Counted from the first letter of the stretch, positions 1-9,055 are shown. The stretch: DNA of 64,000 nucleotides from Congzhengia sp045635085 (GCA_045635085.1 JAZRBM010000020.1:96780-160779), one strand, 5' to 3'. Notes: generated from the sequence alone by a model not told the origin. Program-made: numbers and translations.

Positions 1-206
1 TGACTAAAGATGCATATATTGACGTCGTGGTAAGACAACTTGAATTGTTACCGCAAACAACAGTAATTGAGCGAATTACAGGAGACGGAAAAAAAGAAAA
101 TCTCATATCGCCCCTATGGAGCATGGATAAAATTTCTGTCCTCGGCGGAATAGACAAAGAGATGGCAATGCGAAATACGTATCAAGGGGCATTTTTACTT
201 GACTAA
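1..206 (+). CDS. TIGR01212-family radical SAM protein, C-terminal fragment
   Basis: The reading frame is open from base 3 to the stop at 204-206 and gives 67 residues, with the 5' part outside the window. The fragment reads VVRQLELLPQTTVIERITGDG, then SPLWSMDKISVLGGIDKEM, and ends TYQGAF. This matches the C-terminal end of the YhcC/TIGR01212 radical SAM family as I remember it (LPP..VI.RLTGDG..., APLW...K..VLN.ID.E). The radical SAM cysteines would lie upstream and cannot be checked. It runs in the same direction as alaS, 70 bp upstream of it. The exact substrate is unknown for this family. Confidence 0.75.
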   Translation, partial: TKDAYIDVVVRQLELLPQTTVIERITGDGKKENLISPLWSMDKISVLGGIDKEMAMRNTYQGAFLLD

Positions 207-276
207 ATGTCAAATTTATAGTAAAATAAATATATTGTGTAAACTTTAGTAATTTTGTCACGAAAGGTTGAGATAA

Positions 277-2859
277 ATGGAAAAATTAGGTCTTAACGAA
301 ATAAGAGAGAAATATCTTTCTTTTTATGAATCAAAGGAGCATTTAAGATTAAAAAGCTTTTCGCTGGTGCCCGAAAATGACCCCAGTCTGCTTTTGATAA
401 ATGCTGGTATGGCACCACTTAAGCCTTACTTTACGGGAAGGCAGACACCGCCTAAATCGCGTGTTACAACATGCCAGAAATGTATTCGTACACCAGATAT
501 TGAGCGAGTAGGTAAAACTGCACGTCACGGTACATTTTTTGAAATGCTCGGTAATTTTTCGTTTGGTGATTATTTTAAACACGAAGCAACGTCCTGGGCT
601 TGGGAGTTTGTAACAGAAGTTTTAAAATTACCTAAAGACAGAGTCTGGATTTCTGTTTATGAAGAGGATGACGAGGCGGTTGACATCTGGACAAACCATG
701 TCGGTGTTGCACGCGACCATATTGTAAAAATGGGAAAAGAGGATAACTTCTGGGAAATAGGCACAGGTCCTTGTGGTCCGTGCTCGGAGCTTTATTTTGA
801 CAGAGGCGAAGAATACGGCTGCGGCTCACCTGATTGTAAAGTTGGTTGTGAGTGCGACAGATTTGTAGAATTCTGGAATCTTGTTTTCACACAGTTTGAC
901 AAGCAGGAAGACGGTACATACGTGCCGCTTGCTCATCCTAACATTGATACGGGTATGGGCCTTGAACGTATAGCTTGTATTATGCAGGGAATTATGTCGA
1001 TTTTCGATGTTGACACAATCAAGAGCATCCGTGATGCTGTCTGCAAAAAGGCACGTGTCGAATACGGTAAGGATACAGATACCGATGTTTCTATCCGTGT
1101 TGTTACTGACCATATAAGAAGTACGGTGTTTATGATTTCAGATGGTGTAAATCCATCAAACGAAGGCAGAGGCTATGTTTTAAGAAGACTTCTGCGTCGT
1201 GCTGCTCGTCATGGAAAATTGTTAGGTATTGATGGTACATTCCTTTATGAGCTGGCAGATGAGGTCATTAAAGCATCTAAAGGCGCATATCCTGAACTTT
1301 CGGAAAAAGCTGATTTGATAAAGGATAAAATCAAAAAAGAAGAAGAGCGTTTTGCAAAGACGATTGACGCAGGCTTTGCTGTGCTTAATAACTTTTTAAA
1401 AGAAGGAAACGGCAAGGTTTTCTCTGGAGAAAATGCGTTTAAACTATACGATACCTATGGATTTCCTATTGATTTAACACGTGAAATTTTAGCTGAAAAA
1501 GGCATTGAAATTGACGAAGATGGATTTAATGCTGAAATGGAAAATCAAAGAACAAGAGCCCGCTCTGCTGCCAAGATGACAGAGGTTGGCTGGGATGACA
1601 AAATTGCTGATGCGTTGGTTGGTGTTGCGCCCACAGAATTTGTAGGATATGAAACACACGAAGCAGAAGCTCAGGTTTTGTTGGTGCTAAATGATGGGGA
1701 TAAAGCTATTGTTGTTTTGGATAAAACACCGTTTTATGGCGAAAGTGGCGGCGAAGTTGGTGACGTTGGCACAATCGACGGATTAAAAGTAGTTGACACC
1801 AAAAAAACACCTGATGGCAAGTACTATCATTTTGTTGAGATGGAAGATGGGGAAATTAACCCTGGCGATAAGGTTAAAGCTATAGTTTCTAAAAAGACAC
1901 GAAGGCTCATAGAAGCAAATCACAGTGCGACACACCTTTTGGATTCAGCACTTAAAAACGCTTTAGGGGAGAGTGTGACACAGTCAGGTTCTTTGGTTTC
2001 TGCTGACAGATTAAGGTTTGACTTCACATTAGACAGAGCAGTAACAAAAGAAGAATTAGATATTGTCGAAAAAGAGGTAAATGAGAAAATTTTAGAAAGC
2101 CTGCCTGTATCATGGAAACAGATGCCGATTGATGAAGCCAAAAAAATCGGTGCAGTGGCTGTATTTGGCGACAAGTACGGCGATGTTGTAAGAGTTGTCT
2201 CAATGGGGGATTACTCTATAGAGCTTTGCGGTGGTTGCCACGTATCAAATACTTCACAAATCGGATTGTTTAAAATAATTTCAGAAGCAGGTGTTGCTGC
2301 AGGAATAAGACGTATTGAAGCAGTAACCGGTCAGGGCGTTTTAGCAGAACTTAAAAAGGCAGAAAGCACAGTTATGCAAATCGCACAGAACTTAAAATGC
2401 GGTATTGGCGATGTTGTTAAAAAGGCAGAATCTGTTGTTTCAGAAGTTAAAGCGCTGGAATCTAAAATAGAAAGTCTTAATACGAAACTTGCCAAAGGTG
2501 CAGCTGATGACATTTTAGCTAATGCTAAGGAAATCAATGGTATTACAGTGGTTACAGGTCGTGTGGACGGTGCAAATGTTGACGCTTTAAGAAATTTAGG
2601 TGATGGCTTTAAATCAAAGCTTTCAGCAGGCGTTATTGTTTTGGCGTCAAGCGACGGTGATAAAGTGTCCATCGTTTCAATGGCTACAAAAGAGGCTATT
2701 ACGCGCGGTGCCCACGCTGGAAATATCGTTCGTGAGGTTGCAAAGATTTGCGGCGGCGGTGGTGGCGGTAAGCCCGAAAGCGCACAAGCTGGTGCTCGCG
2801 ATGCTTCAAAGATTGAAGAAGCTCTTTTATATGTAGAAAAATTAATTGAGGCACTTTAA
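277..2859 (+). CDS. alaS: Alanine--tRNA ligase
   Basis: It charges tRNA-Ala with alanine in the cytoplasm. The 860 residues fit the usual bacterial length. The N-terminal class II catalytic core starts with GLNEIREKYLSFY and contains the motif region GDYFKHEATSWAWEFV. The editing domain carries the zinc-binding HSATH (His549, His553) and CGGCH (Cys651, His655) motifs that clear misacylated Ser/Gly-tRNA. The C-terminal C-Ala domain ends with a glycine run (CGGGGGGKPESAQAG). ATG 277 follows a GAAAGG ribosome site and starts at the normal N-terminus of the family. Nothing looks unusual. Confidence 0.97.
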   Translation: MEKLGLNEIREKYLSFYESKEHLRLKSFSLVPENDPSLLLINAGMAPLKPYFTGRQTPPKSRVTTCQKCIRTPDIERVGKTARHGTFFEMLGNFSFGDYFKHEATSWAWEFVTEVLKLPKDRVWISVYEEDDEAVDIWTNHVGVARDHIVKMGKEDNFWEIGTGPCGPCSELYFDRGEEYGCGSPDCKVGCECDRFVEFWNLVFTQFDKQEDGTYVPLAHPNIDTGMGLERIACIMQGIMSIFDVDTIKSIRDAVCKKARVEYGKDTDTDVSIRVVTDHIRSTVFMISDGVNPSNEGRGYVLRRLLRRAARHGKLLGIDGTFLYELADEVIKASKGAYPELSEKADLIKDKIKKEEERFAKTIDAGFAVLNNFLKEGNGKVFSGENAFKLYDTYGFPIDLTREILAEKGIEIDEDGFNAEMENQRTRARSAAKMTEVGWDDKIADALVGVAPTEFVGYETHEAEAQVLLVLNDGDKAIVVLDKTPFYGESGGEVGDVGTIDGLKVVDTKKTPDGKYYHFVEMEDGEINPGDKVKAIVSKKTRRLIEANHSATHLLDSALKNALGESVTQSGSLVSADRLRFDFTLDRAVTKEELDIVEKEVNEKILESLPVSWKQMPIDEAKKIGAVAVFGDKYGDVVRVVSMGDYSIELCGGCHVSNTSQIGLFKIISEAGVAAGIRRIEAVTGQGVLAELKKAESTVMQIAQNLKCGIGDVVKKAESVVSEVKALESKIESLNTKLAKGAADDILANAKEINGITVVTGRVDGANVDALRNLGDGFKSKLSAGVIVLASSDGDKVSIVSMATKEAITRGAHAGNIVREVAKICGGGGGGKPESAQAGARDASKIEEALLYVEKLIEAL

Positions 2860-2866
2860 AAAATAC

Positions 2867-2895
2867 TTGACAAATTAATATATTTTATATATAAT
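2867..2895 (+). promoter_or_regulatory. Promoter of the rpsF operon
   Basis: There is a consensus TTGACA at 2867-2872, a 17 bp spacer, and TATAAT at 2890-2895. It lies just after the alaS stop and drives rpsF-ssb-rpsR through an approximately 80 nt leader. Confidence 0.85.
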
Positions 2896-2920
2896 GATTT
2901 GAGTTAAAGCTGAATTTTCA

Positions 2921-2970
2921 GTTTTATCCTTGCTCTAATCGTGTGATTAGGGCCGAAGACCAAAAGGAGG
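2921..2970 (+). promoter_or_regulatory. Probable S6:S18 ribosomal protein leader
   Basis: The rpsF 5' UTR contains the stem CTAATC-GTGT-GATTAG (2935-2950), directly followed by GGCCGAAGACC and then the ribosome site. The CCG bulge and GAAGAC-like tail next to a hairpin are what is known of the rpsF leader bound by the S6:S18 complex, so autoregulation of the operon is likely. I call it from motif and position only. A covariance-model search would settle it. Confidence 0.55.
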
Positions 2971-2978
2971 TGTAAAAA

Positions 2979-3290
2979 ATGTCAGAAGTAATCAATAAGT
3001 ACGAGACTATCTTTGTAGTTGACGCGTCTTTGGAAGAAGAAGCTATCGCGGGTATTGTTGATAAGTTCAAAACATTAATCAGCAACGCAGGTGAAATCGA
3101 ATCTGTTGACGAATGGGGTAAGAGAAGATTAGCATATCCTATCGATTTTAAAACAGAAGGTTACTACGTGCTCGTTAACTTCAGCGCAAAATCTGATTTT
3201 CCTGCTGAATTAGAACGTATCTACAACATCACAGACGGCTTATTAAGAAGCATCATCATTAAAAAAGACGAAAAAAACGCTAAAGCCTAA
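2979..3290 (+). CDS. rpsF: 30S ribosomal protein S6
   Basis: This is the small-subunit protein that pairs with S18 on the platform of the 30S subunit. The 103 residues include the family signatures YETIFVVDA at the N-terminus and WGKRRLAYPI in the middle, and the protein ends with a lysine-rich tail. ATG 2979 follows AAGGAGGTG. It is the first gene of the rpsF-ssb-rpsR operon, the standard Firmicutes order, under a consensus promoter and a probable S6:S18-binding leader. Confidence 0.97.
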   Translation: MSEVINKYETIFVVDASLEEEAIAGIVDKFKTLISNAGEIESVDEWGKRRLAYPIDFKTEGYYVLVNFSAKSDFPAELERIYNITDGLLRSIIIKKDEKNAKA

Positions 3291-3314
3291 GTTTTAGCAG
3301 GAGGGTAACGACTT

Positions 3315-3761
3315 ATGAATAAAGTTATTTTGGTAGGCAGATTAACAAAAGACCCTGAACTTCGTGCAACGGCATCTGGTATTAACGTATGTAGCTTTAC
3401 AGTTGCGTGTGACAGAAGGTTTGTAAAGCAAGGCGAAGAAAGAAAAGCAGATTTTATAAACTGTATTGCCTGGAGACAGAGTGCTGAGGCGATTTCTAAA
3501 TACTTTGTAAAAGGTAACAGAATTGCTTTGGAGGGTTCTATCCAGACAAGAAGCTGGCAGGATAACGAAGGCAAAAATCGCTATGCTACAGAGGTTGTTG
3601 TAGATAGTTGGGAATTTGCTCAAAGTAAAAGTGAGGGTGGAGCAACAGCTCCTTATACTCCGAATACAAACTCCGGTCTGTATCCGGTAGAACCTGAAGC
3701 TGACGCTATGGGTGATATTGATGGATTTATGCCTATTGAAGAAGACGACTTACCTTTCTAA
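3315..3761 (+). CDS. ssb: Single-stranded DNA-binding protein
   Basis: It coats single-stranded DNA during replication, recombination and repair. The OB-fold starts with the typical MNKVILVGRLTKDPELR and includes FINCIAWRQSAEAISKYFVKGN. A short disordered linker follows, and the protein ends in the acidic-hydrophobic tip EEDDLPF, the docking peptide for partner proteins. The 148 residues fit Firmicutes SsbA. It lies 24 bp after rpsF and upstream of rpsR, the conserved arrangement. The AGGAGGG ribosome site precedes ATG 3315. Confidence 0.97.
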   Translation: MNKVILVGRLTKDPELRATASGINVCSFTVACDRRFVKQGEERKADFINCIAWRQSAEAISKYFVKGNRIALEGSIQTRSWQDNEGKNRYATEVVVDSWEFAQSKSEGGATAPYTPNTNSGLYPVEPEADAMGDIDGFMPIEEDDLPF

Positions 3762-3799
3762 AAGAGGATTAGTGTCAACTGTAAAGGAGGAAAGCTAAA

Positions 3800-4039
3800 A
3801 TGGCAGAAAAACCTATGGTTAGAAACCGCAAAATGAAGAAAAAGGTTTGCTCATTTTGTCAGGATAAAGTAGAATTTATTGACTACAAAGACGTTGCTAA
3901 GTTAAGAAGATATGTTTCTGAACGCGCAAAGATTCTTCCAAGAAGAATTACAGGCACATGCGCAAAGCACCAGAGACAGTTAACAGAAGCGATTAAAAGA
4001 GCAAGACATATCGCGCTGTTACCATTCAGTGCTGAATAA
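3800..4039 (+). CDS. rpsR: 30S ribosomal protein S18
   Basis: S18 binds S6 and 16S rRNA on the 30S platform. The 79-residue protein has the family pattern KVCSFC, IDYKD, LRRYVSERAKILPRRITG, and CAKHQRQL. It keeps CSFC plus C and H, so it may be the zinc-binding (C+) form. This is an inference from the cysteines. It is the last gene of the operon and is closed by a strong terminator 12 bp downstream. The ribosome site is AAAGGAGG. Confidence 0.97.
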   Translation: MAEKPMVRNRKMKKKVCSFCQDKVEFIDYKDVAKLRRYVSERAKILPRRITGTCAKHQRQLTEAIKRARHIALLPFSAE

Positions 4040-4051
4040 TCAAACAAATTA

Positions 4052-4080
4052 CACCGCGCCATATGGCGCGGTGTTTTTTT
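4052..4080 (+). terminator. Rho-independent terminator of the rpsF operon
   Basis: The inverted repeat CACCGCGCC-ATAT-GGCGCGGTG is GC-rich and is followed by seven T. It lies 12 bp after the rpsR stop. Confidence 0.93.
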
Positions 4081-4089
4081 GCGCATTTC

Positions 4090-4118
4090 TTGACATAGAA
4101 TAAATAAAGTGGTATTAT
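4090..4118 (+). promoter_or_regulatory. Promoter of the antiporter gene
   Basis: TTGACA at 4090-4095 is followed by a 17 bp spacer and TATTAT at 4113-4118, about 30 bp upstream of the antiporter start codon. Confidence 0.75.
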
Positions 4119-4147
4119 AAAATAGAGAAAATTTAGGAGGAAAATCT

Positions 4148-5743
4148 GTGGCAATATATTTACTCGTTTCGTCTATTATAATATTTTTGTGTGTAATTTC
4201 TAACAGAGTTTCAAGAAAATTAGGAATTCCAACACTTTTGATATTTATCCTTTTAGGTATGTGCTTTGGTTCTGACGGAATTTTCAAAATACATTTTGAC
4301 AATTATTATTTTGCAGAGCAAATTTGTACGGTTGCACTTATTTTCATAATGTTTTATGGTGGTGCAGGTACCAGAATTCAGGAAGCTAAAAACGTTGCAG
4401 TCAAGTCAGTGCTGCTTTCATCTTTAGGTACTGTACTGACGGCTTTTTTAGTTGGAACCTTTTGTCATTTTGTGCTTAATATTGCTATTTTAGAGAGTTT
4501 TTTGATAGGCTCGGTTATAAGCTCTACTGACGCTGCGTCTGTCTTTTCTATATTACGTTCGAAAAAATTGAGCCTAAAGTATAAAACAGCCTCAATGTTA
4601 GAGCTTGAAAGTGGAAGTAATGACCCGTTTTCGTATATGCTGACAGTGATTTTTCTAACGCTTATCGGCGGAGATGTTTCGGGCGGTAAAATATCATATA
4701 TGATTTTTGCTCAGGTAGTTTATGGAGCTATAATCGGCATAGCGATTGCTTACTGTGCACTTTGGTTTTTTAAACGTTATAAGTTTAAAACTGAGGGAAT
4801 GGACTCGATATTTGTAGTGGCTGTGGCAATTATGTCTTATGCTTTGCCTGCGCTCATCGGCGGTAACGGATATCTGAGCGCTTATATTTGCGGTATCATA
4901 CTGGGAAACCACGAAATCAAAAACAAAAGAACAATAATTCACTTTTTTGATGGAATTACCGGACTTATGCAAATGCTGTTGTTCTTCCTTTTGGGACTTT
5001 TATCGTTTCCGTCACAATTGCTGCAAATCGCACCTACTGCGATTGTTATTGCTCTCTTTTTGAGCTTTTTTGCAAGACCGCTTGTTGTCGGCTTGATTTT
5101 AACACCGTTCGGTTGCAAACTGAATCAGCAGCTTGTTGTTGCATGGTCTGGACTTCGCGGCGCTGCATCTATTGTTTTTGCGATTATGACTGTGGTAAAT
5201 CCTGCGGTTTTAAATAACGATATCTTTCATATCGTATTTTTTATAGTGCTTTTTTCAATTTTGATTCAGGGAACATTTATTCCTTTAATATCAAAAAAAC
5301 TCAATATGATAGATGAAAAAAGCGATGTCATGAAAACCTTTACGGATTATTCTTATGAGCTTCCTGTAAGCTTTATAGAGTTTGACGTGGCAAGTGACCA
5401 TATATGGGTAGACAAAACCATACAACAGATAAATTTTCCTAAAAATTTGATTGTTGTTTTGATTCTGCGTAAAGAAGAAAAAATCATCCCTAATGGTTCT
5501 ACATATATTCTCGCGAACGACAAGGTGGTTTTGTGTGGAAGAGAGGGAAATTCCGTCGATGGTGTGTCGTTATCAGAGGTTGAAATAACTAAAGAACATG
5601 AGATGCTTGGCAAAAGTATAAAAAATATATCAAAAAAAGATGAACTTCTGATTATGATAAAAAGGGGAAAACATTTAGTAATCCCTGATGGAAATACTAA
5701 AATTTTAGAAAATGACGTTTTAATAATAAATAAAAACAGCTGA
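4148..5743 (+). CDS. CPA1-type Na+ or K+/H+ antiporter with C-terminal TrkA-C domain (NhaP2-like)
   Basis: This is a membrane cation/proton exchanger for pH and ion homeostasis. About twelve hydrophobic segments fill residues 1-390. The CPA signature DAASVF and the ELESGSNDP motif, with its conserved Asn-Asp, are present. Residues about 405-531 form a cytoplasmic regulatory part. One RCK_C/TrkA-C unit is clear (VVLILRKEEKIIPNGSTYIL), and a repeat-like second unit follows with the same G-DEL-MI---GK-VIP pattern. The length and layout match K+/H+ antiporters of the CvrA/NhaP2 group. The start is GTG 4148, seven bases after TTAGGAGG. The transported ion cannot be read from the sequence. Confidence 0.88.
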   Translation: MAIYLLVSSIIIFLCVISNRVSRKLGIPTLLIFILLGMCFGSDGIFKIHFDNYYFAEQICTVALIFIMFYGGAGTRIQEAKNVAVKSVLLSSLGTVLTAFLVGTFCHFVLNIAILESFLIGSVISSTDAASVFSILRSKKLSLKYKTASMLELESGSNDPFSYMLTVIFLTLIGGDVSGGKISYMIFAQVVYGAIIGIAIAYCALWFFKRYKFKTEGMDSIFVVAVAIMSYALPALIGGNGYLSAYICGIILGNHEIKNKRTIIHFFDGITGLMQMLLFFLLGLLSFPSQLLQIAPTAIVIALFLSFFARPLVVGLILTPFGCKLNQQLVVAWSGLRGAASIVFAIMTVVNPAVLNNDIFHIVFFIVLFSILIQGTFIPLISKKLNMIDEKSDVMKTFTDYSYELPVSFIEFDVASDHIWVDKTIQQINFPKNLIVVLILRKEEKIIPNGSTYILANDKVVLCGREGNSVDGVSLSEVEITKEHEMLGKSIKNISKKDELLIMIKRGKHLVIPDGNTKILENDVLIINKNS

Positions 5744-5758
5744 TTCGGAGGAAAGAGA

Positions 5759-6154
5759 ATGGATAGAGTAACAAAAGCTATAGAAAATTATCATAAAGGA
5801 TACAATTGCGCTCAGGCGGTTCTTTGCGCTTTTTCAGATATTACAGATTTTAGCGAAGATGAGCTTTTTAAGATTTCAGAGGCTTTTGGCGGAGGTATGG
5901 GTGGAACCGGAGGCCTCTGCGGAGCAGTAAGTGCTATGGTTTTTTTAGCAGGACTTGAAAATAGTTTAGGAATAGAAAACCTGCCCCAGACAAATAAGCA
6001 AAAAAGCTATGCCTTTGCACATGAATTGATGGAAATTTTTGAAAAGAAGAATCAAAGTATAATCTGTAGCAGATTAAAGGGTGAATGTTTGCGCTCTTGT
6101 GACGGATGTATTGAAGATGCTGTCAGAATTTTAGAAGAAAAATTACAAAAGTAG
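5759..6154 (+). CDS. C_GCAxxG_C_C family protein
   Basis: This is a small cysteine-rich protein of the C_GCAxxG_C_C family (131 aa). The motif is visible as YNCAQAVLCAF, then GGGMGGTGGLCGAVSAM, then a CSRLKGECLRSCDGC tail. Members are usually thought to have a redox or metal role, but no firm function is established. It lies 15 bp after the antiporter gene and 8 bp before rsmA, probably in one transcript. The start ATG 5759 follows a GGAGG site. Confidence 0.85.
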   Translation: MDRVTKAIENYHKGYNCAQAVLCAFSDITDFSEDELFKISEAFGGGMGGTGGLCGAVSAMVFLAGLENSLGIENLPQTNKQKSYAFAHELMEIFEKKNQSIICSRLKGECLRSCDGCIEDAVRILEEKLQK

Positions 6155-6162
6155 GGAAAATT

Positions 6163-7026
6163 ATGCAAGACAACAAAAAAGCTTTAAAGCAGCAGATGTC
6201 AAAAAACAATCTGCATTTTAACAAGGCGCTCGGGCAGAATTTTTTGACTGACGACGGAGTGTTGGATGATATTATATTTGCTTCTGAATTAAATAAAGAA
6301 AAAAGCGTCCTCGAAATAGGACCGGGAGCGGGTGCTCTGACGACAAGACTTGCAAAAAGTGCAAAACGTGTTGTAGCTGTAGAAATTGACACTTCATTAA
6401 TTCCTATGTTGCAAGAAACATTATCTTGCTTTGATAATGTAAAAATAATAAACAAAGATATTTTAAAAATTGATTTAAAACAGCTAATAGAGGATGAGTT
6501 TGATGGCGAAGATGTATGCGTTGTAGCAAATCTTCCGTACTATATAACTACACCTATTGTTATGAAACTGTTAGAGGAAAACCCTGGATTTTCCTCTATA
6601 ACGGTCATGGTACAAAAGGAAGTTGCAGATAGATTGGTGGCTTTGCCGGGTGGCAAAAACTGTGGTGCAATTACCTATAGTATTAATTACTATTGTGATG
6701 CTGAAAAGGTGCTTGATGTGCCTCCGGAGGCCTTTGTTCCTGCGCCTAAGGTATGGTCATCTGTTATAAAACTAACGCTGCGCAGTTTACCTGCTGTTGA
6801 AGTAAGTGATGAAAAGCATTTATTTGAGCTGATTAAAGCTTCGTTTTTAATGAGAAGAAAGACATTTATTAACTGCGTATCACAGAACAAAACAATAAAC
6901 TGCGACAAAGAAACTCTGCGTGAAATTTTGAATAAACTGGGAATTTCTGAAAAGGTAAGAGGAGAGACACTTTCGTTAGTGCAATATTCACAAATTTCAA
7001 AAGAAATATTATCAAGAAATTTGTAG
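6163..7026 (+). CDS. rsmA: 16S rRNA (adenine1518-N6/adenine1519-N6)-dimethyltransferase
   Basis: It dimethylates two adjacent adenines in the 3'-terminal helix of 16S rRNA during 30S maturation. The 287-residue protein has the KsgA/RsmA signature NFLTDDGVLDDII, the SAM-binding motif LEIGPGAGALTTRLA, and the catalytic NLPYYITTPI (NLPY). The C-terminal part is the family's helical head domain. It follows the C_GCAxxG_C_C gene by 8 bp. The ribosome site is weak (GGGAAA), which suggests translation coupled to the gene before it. Confidence 0.96.
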   Translation: MQDNKKALKQQMSKNNLHFNKALGQNFLTDDGVLDDIIFASELNKEKSVLEIGPGAGALTTRLAKSAKRVVAVEIDTSLIPMLQETLSCFDNVKIINKDILKIDLKQLIEDEFDGEDVCVVANLPYYITTPIVMKLLEENPGFSSITVMVQKEVADRLVALPGGKNCGAITYSINYYCDAEKVLDVPPEAFVPAPKVWSSVIKLTLRSLPAVEVSDEKHLFELIKASFLMRRKTFINCVSQNKTINCDKETLREILNKLGISEKVRGETLSLVQYSQISKEILSRNL

Positions 7027-7054
7027 AAAAAAATCCAATAAAATGCTATGAATT

Positions 7055-7083
7055 TTGCTTAAAAAAGTGTATAATAATATATG
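7055..7083 (+). promoter_or_regulatory. Possible promoter of pckG
   Basis: The 134 bp between rsmA and pckG contains GTGTATAATAATATATG. TATAAT at 7070-7075 has no good -35 element. TTGCTT at 7055-7060 is 17 bp from TATATG at 7078. One of the two is probably the pckG promoter, but I cannot choose. Confidence 0.35.
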
Positions 7084-7160
7084 TCAAATTATAAAATGTG
7101 ATAATATGCGTAAATATAGCCATATTATTACATACCGCAATGTTGAAAGGAGATAATCAA

Positions 7161-8930
7161 ATGACTGATAACAAAGTAGTTTTAGCTTGGCTTGAAGAGA
7201 TGAAAGCCTTAACAACACCTGATTCAATCGTTTGGATCGACGGCTCAGAAGAGCAGCTTGAGGCACTTCGCAAAGAGGCTGTAGAATCTGGCGAAATGAT
7301 TAAACTCAACCAGGAGAAATTACCTGGCTGCTACTATCATAGAACAGCAGAAAATGATGTTGCACGTGTAGAAGACAGAACATTCATCTGCACACCTACA
7401 AAGGAAGAAGCAGGTCCTGTTAACAACTGGATGGAGCCATCTGAAATGTATGAAAAGCTAAACGCATTGTACAAAGGCTCAATGAAGGGCAGAACAATGT
7501 ATGTTATTCCTTATTCAATGGGTCCTGTTGGTTCACCTTTTTCTAAGATTGGTATCGAATTAACAGACAGCATATATGTTGTATTAAACATGGCTATTAT
7601 GACAAGAATAGGCAAAAAAGTAATGGAATCTTTAGGCGACAGCGATGATTTTGTTAAGTGTCTGCACGCTAAAAAGGATGTAAATCCTGACGAAAGATAT
7701 ATTGTTCACTTCCCACAGGATAACACAATTATGTCTGTAAACTCAGCTTACGGTGGTAACGTGCTTTTAGGTAAAAAGTGCTTTGCTCTTCGTATTGCTT
7801 CATACCAGGGCATGAAAGAGGGCTGGATGGCTGAGCATATGCTTATCCTTGGTTTAGAAAACCCACAGGGCGAAGTTAAGTACATTTGTGCTGCTTTCCC
7901 GTCTGCTTGTGGTAAGACAAATCTTGCTATGCTTATTCCTCCTGAATATTTGAAGGAAAAGGGCTACAAGGTTTGGACAGTAGGTGACGACATCGCGTGG
8001 ATCAGAAAGGGTAAGGACGGTCGTTTATACGCTATCAACCCTGAAGCTGGTTTCTTTGGTGTTGCACCGGGTACAAGCGTTAAGACAAACTTTAATGCTT
8101 TAGAATCAACAAAGAAAAACACAATTTTCACAAACGTTGCTATAAATAATGACGATATGACAGTTTGGTGGGAAGGCTTAGACAAGAATCCTCCTGAAAA
8201 CTGCACAGAATGGACAGGTAAAAAGGTTAATGGCAAGACATATGAAGGAAAGCTTGCTCATCCTAACTCAAGATTTACAGCTCCTGCTATTAACTGCCCA
8301 TGTATCTCAAGTGAATTTGAAAATCCTGAAGGCGTGCCGATTTCGGCTATAGTATTTGGCGGCAGACGTGCAAAAACAGCTCCGTTGGTATATCAGGCCA
8401 GAGATTGGAACCACGGTGTATTCGTAGGTGCTACAATGGCATCTGAAACAACAGCAGCAGCAGCTGGTGCTGTAGGTGTTGTACGTCGTGACCCGATGGC
8501 TATGAAACCTTTTGTAGGCTATAATATGGCAGATTATTTTGCACATTGGATTGAAATGGGCGAAAAATTAGACGCTGATAAAGCTCCTAAGATTTTCCAC
8601 GTTAACTGGTTCAGACAGGATGATGAGGGTAACTTTATGTGGCCTGGATTTGGCGACAATATGAGAGTTCTGCTTTGGATTTTAGACAGATGCGCAGGAA
8701 ATGTTGGCGCAAGAGAGTGTGAAATCGGTTATATTCCTGAAGAGGGTGCAATCGATACAACAGATTTGGATATGACACCTGAAAGCTTAGAAGAACTCTT
8801 TGAAGTAGATAAAAAGCTCTGGTTAGAAGATGTTAGCGACCAGGAAAAATATTTTGCTCAGTTTGGCGATAAGCTACCTAAAGAAATCAAAGAAGAATTA
8901 GAAAAATTAAAAGCAAAATTATCTAAATAA
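7161..8930 (+). CDS. pckG: Phosphoenolpyruvate carboxykinase (GTP)
   Basis: It interconverts oxaloacetate plus GTP with PEP plus CO2 plus GDP. In anaerobes it often runs in the PEP-carboxylating, anaplerotic direction. The start used is ATG 7161 after GAAAGGAG (589 aa, the usual length); an upstream in-frame extension lacks a ribosome site. The P-loop-like kinase-1 motif FPSACGKTNLAML, the metal site VGDDIAWI, and the following NPEAGFFGVAPGTS identify the GTP class rather than the ATP class. The hairpin terminator sits directly after the stop. It is monocistronic. Confidence 0.96.
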   Translation: MTDNKVVLAWLEEMKALTTPDSIVWIDGSEEQLEALRKEAVESGEMIKLNQEKLPGCYYHRTAENDVARVEDRTFICTPTKEEAGPVNNWMEPSEMYEKLNALYKGSMKGRTMYVIPYSMGPVGSPFSKIGIELTDSIYVVLNMAIMTRIGKKVMESLGDSDDFVKCLHAKKDVNPDERYIVHFPQDNTIMSVNSAYGGNVLLGKKCFALRIASYQGMKEGWMAEHMLILGLENPQGEVKYICAAFPSACGKTNLAMLIPPEYLKEKGYKVWTVGDDIAWIRKGKDGRLYAINPEAGFFGVAPGTSVKTNFNALESTKKNTIFTNVAINNDDMTVWWEGLDKNPPENCTEWTGKKVNGKTYEGKLAHPNSRFTAPAINCPCISSEFENPEGVPISAIVFGGRRAKTAPLVYQARDWNHGVFVGATMASETTAAAAGAVGVVRRDPMAMKPFVGYNMADYFAHWIEMGEKLDADKAPKIFHVNWFRQDDEGNFMWPGFGDNMRVLLWILDRCAGNVGARECEIGYIPEEGAIDTTDLDMTPESLEELFEVDKKLWLEDVSDQEKYFAQFGDKLPKEIKEELEKLKAKLSK

Positions 8931-8931
8931 T

Positions 8932-8967
8932 AAAAAAGCAGAGGTGATAAACACCTCTGCTTTTTTA
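8932..8967 (+). terminator. Terminator of pckG
   Basis: The stem GCAGAGGTG (8938-8946) pairs with CACCTCTGC (8952-8960) and is flanked by A6 and T6, so it may work on both strands. Confidence 0.92.
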
Positions 8968-9002
8968 TACCAAAATTACGGGATAACTACTGAAAGGTAA
9001 AT

Positions 9003-9037
9003 ACAATAAAAGGAGCTAAAGCAATTGCTGTAGCTCC
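9003..9037 (-). terminator. Terminator of the GMP synthase gene, displaced by the element
   Basis: Read on the minus strand, GGAGCTA (from 9037) pairs with TAGCTCC and encloses a self-complementary AGCAATTGCT. TTTTATT follows. It lies just beyond the left att repeat, exactly where the 3' UTR of the minus-strand GMP synthase gene would be without the inserted element. Confidence 0.75.
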
Positions 9038-9043
9038 GATTTT

Positions 9044-9055
9044 TTATTCCCACTC
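9044..9055. repeat. Left attachment site (attL core)
   Basis: TTATTCCCACTC reads GAGTGGGAATAA on the minus strand, which encodes Glu-Trp-Glu-stop. It is a near-direct repeat (one mismatch) of the right end at 24793-24804 and is probably the original last bases of the GMP synthase gene. Confidence 0.8.
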
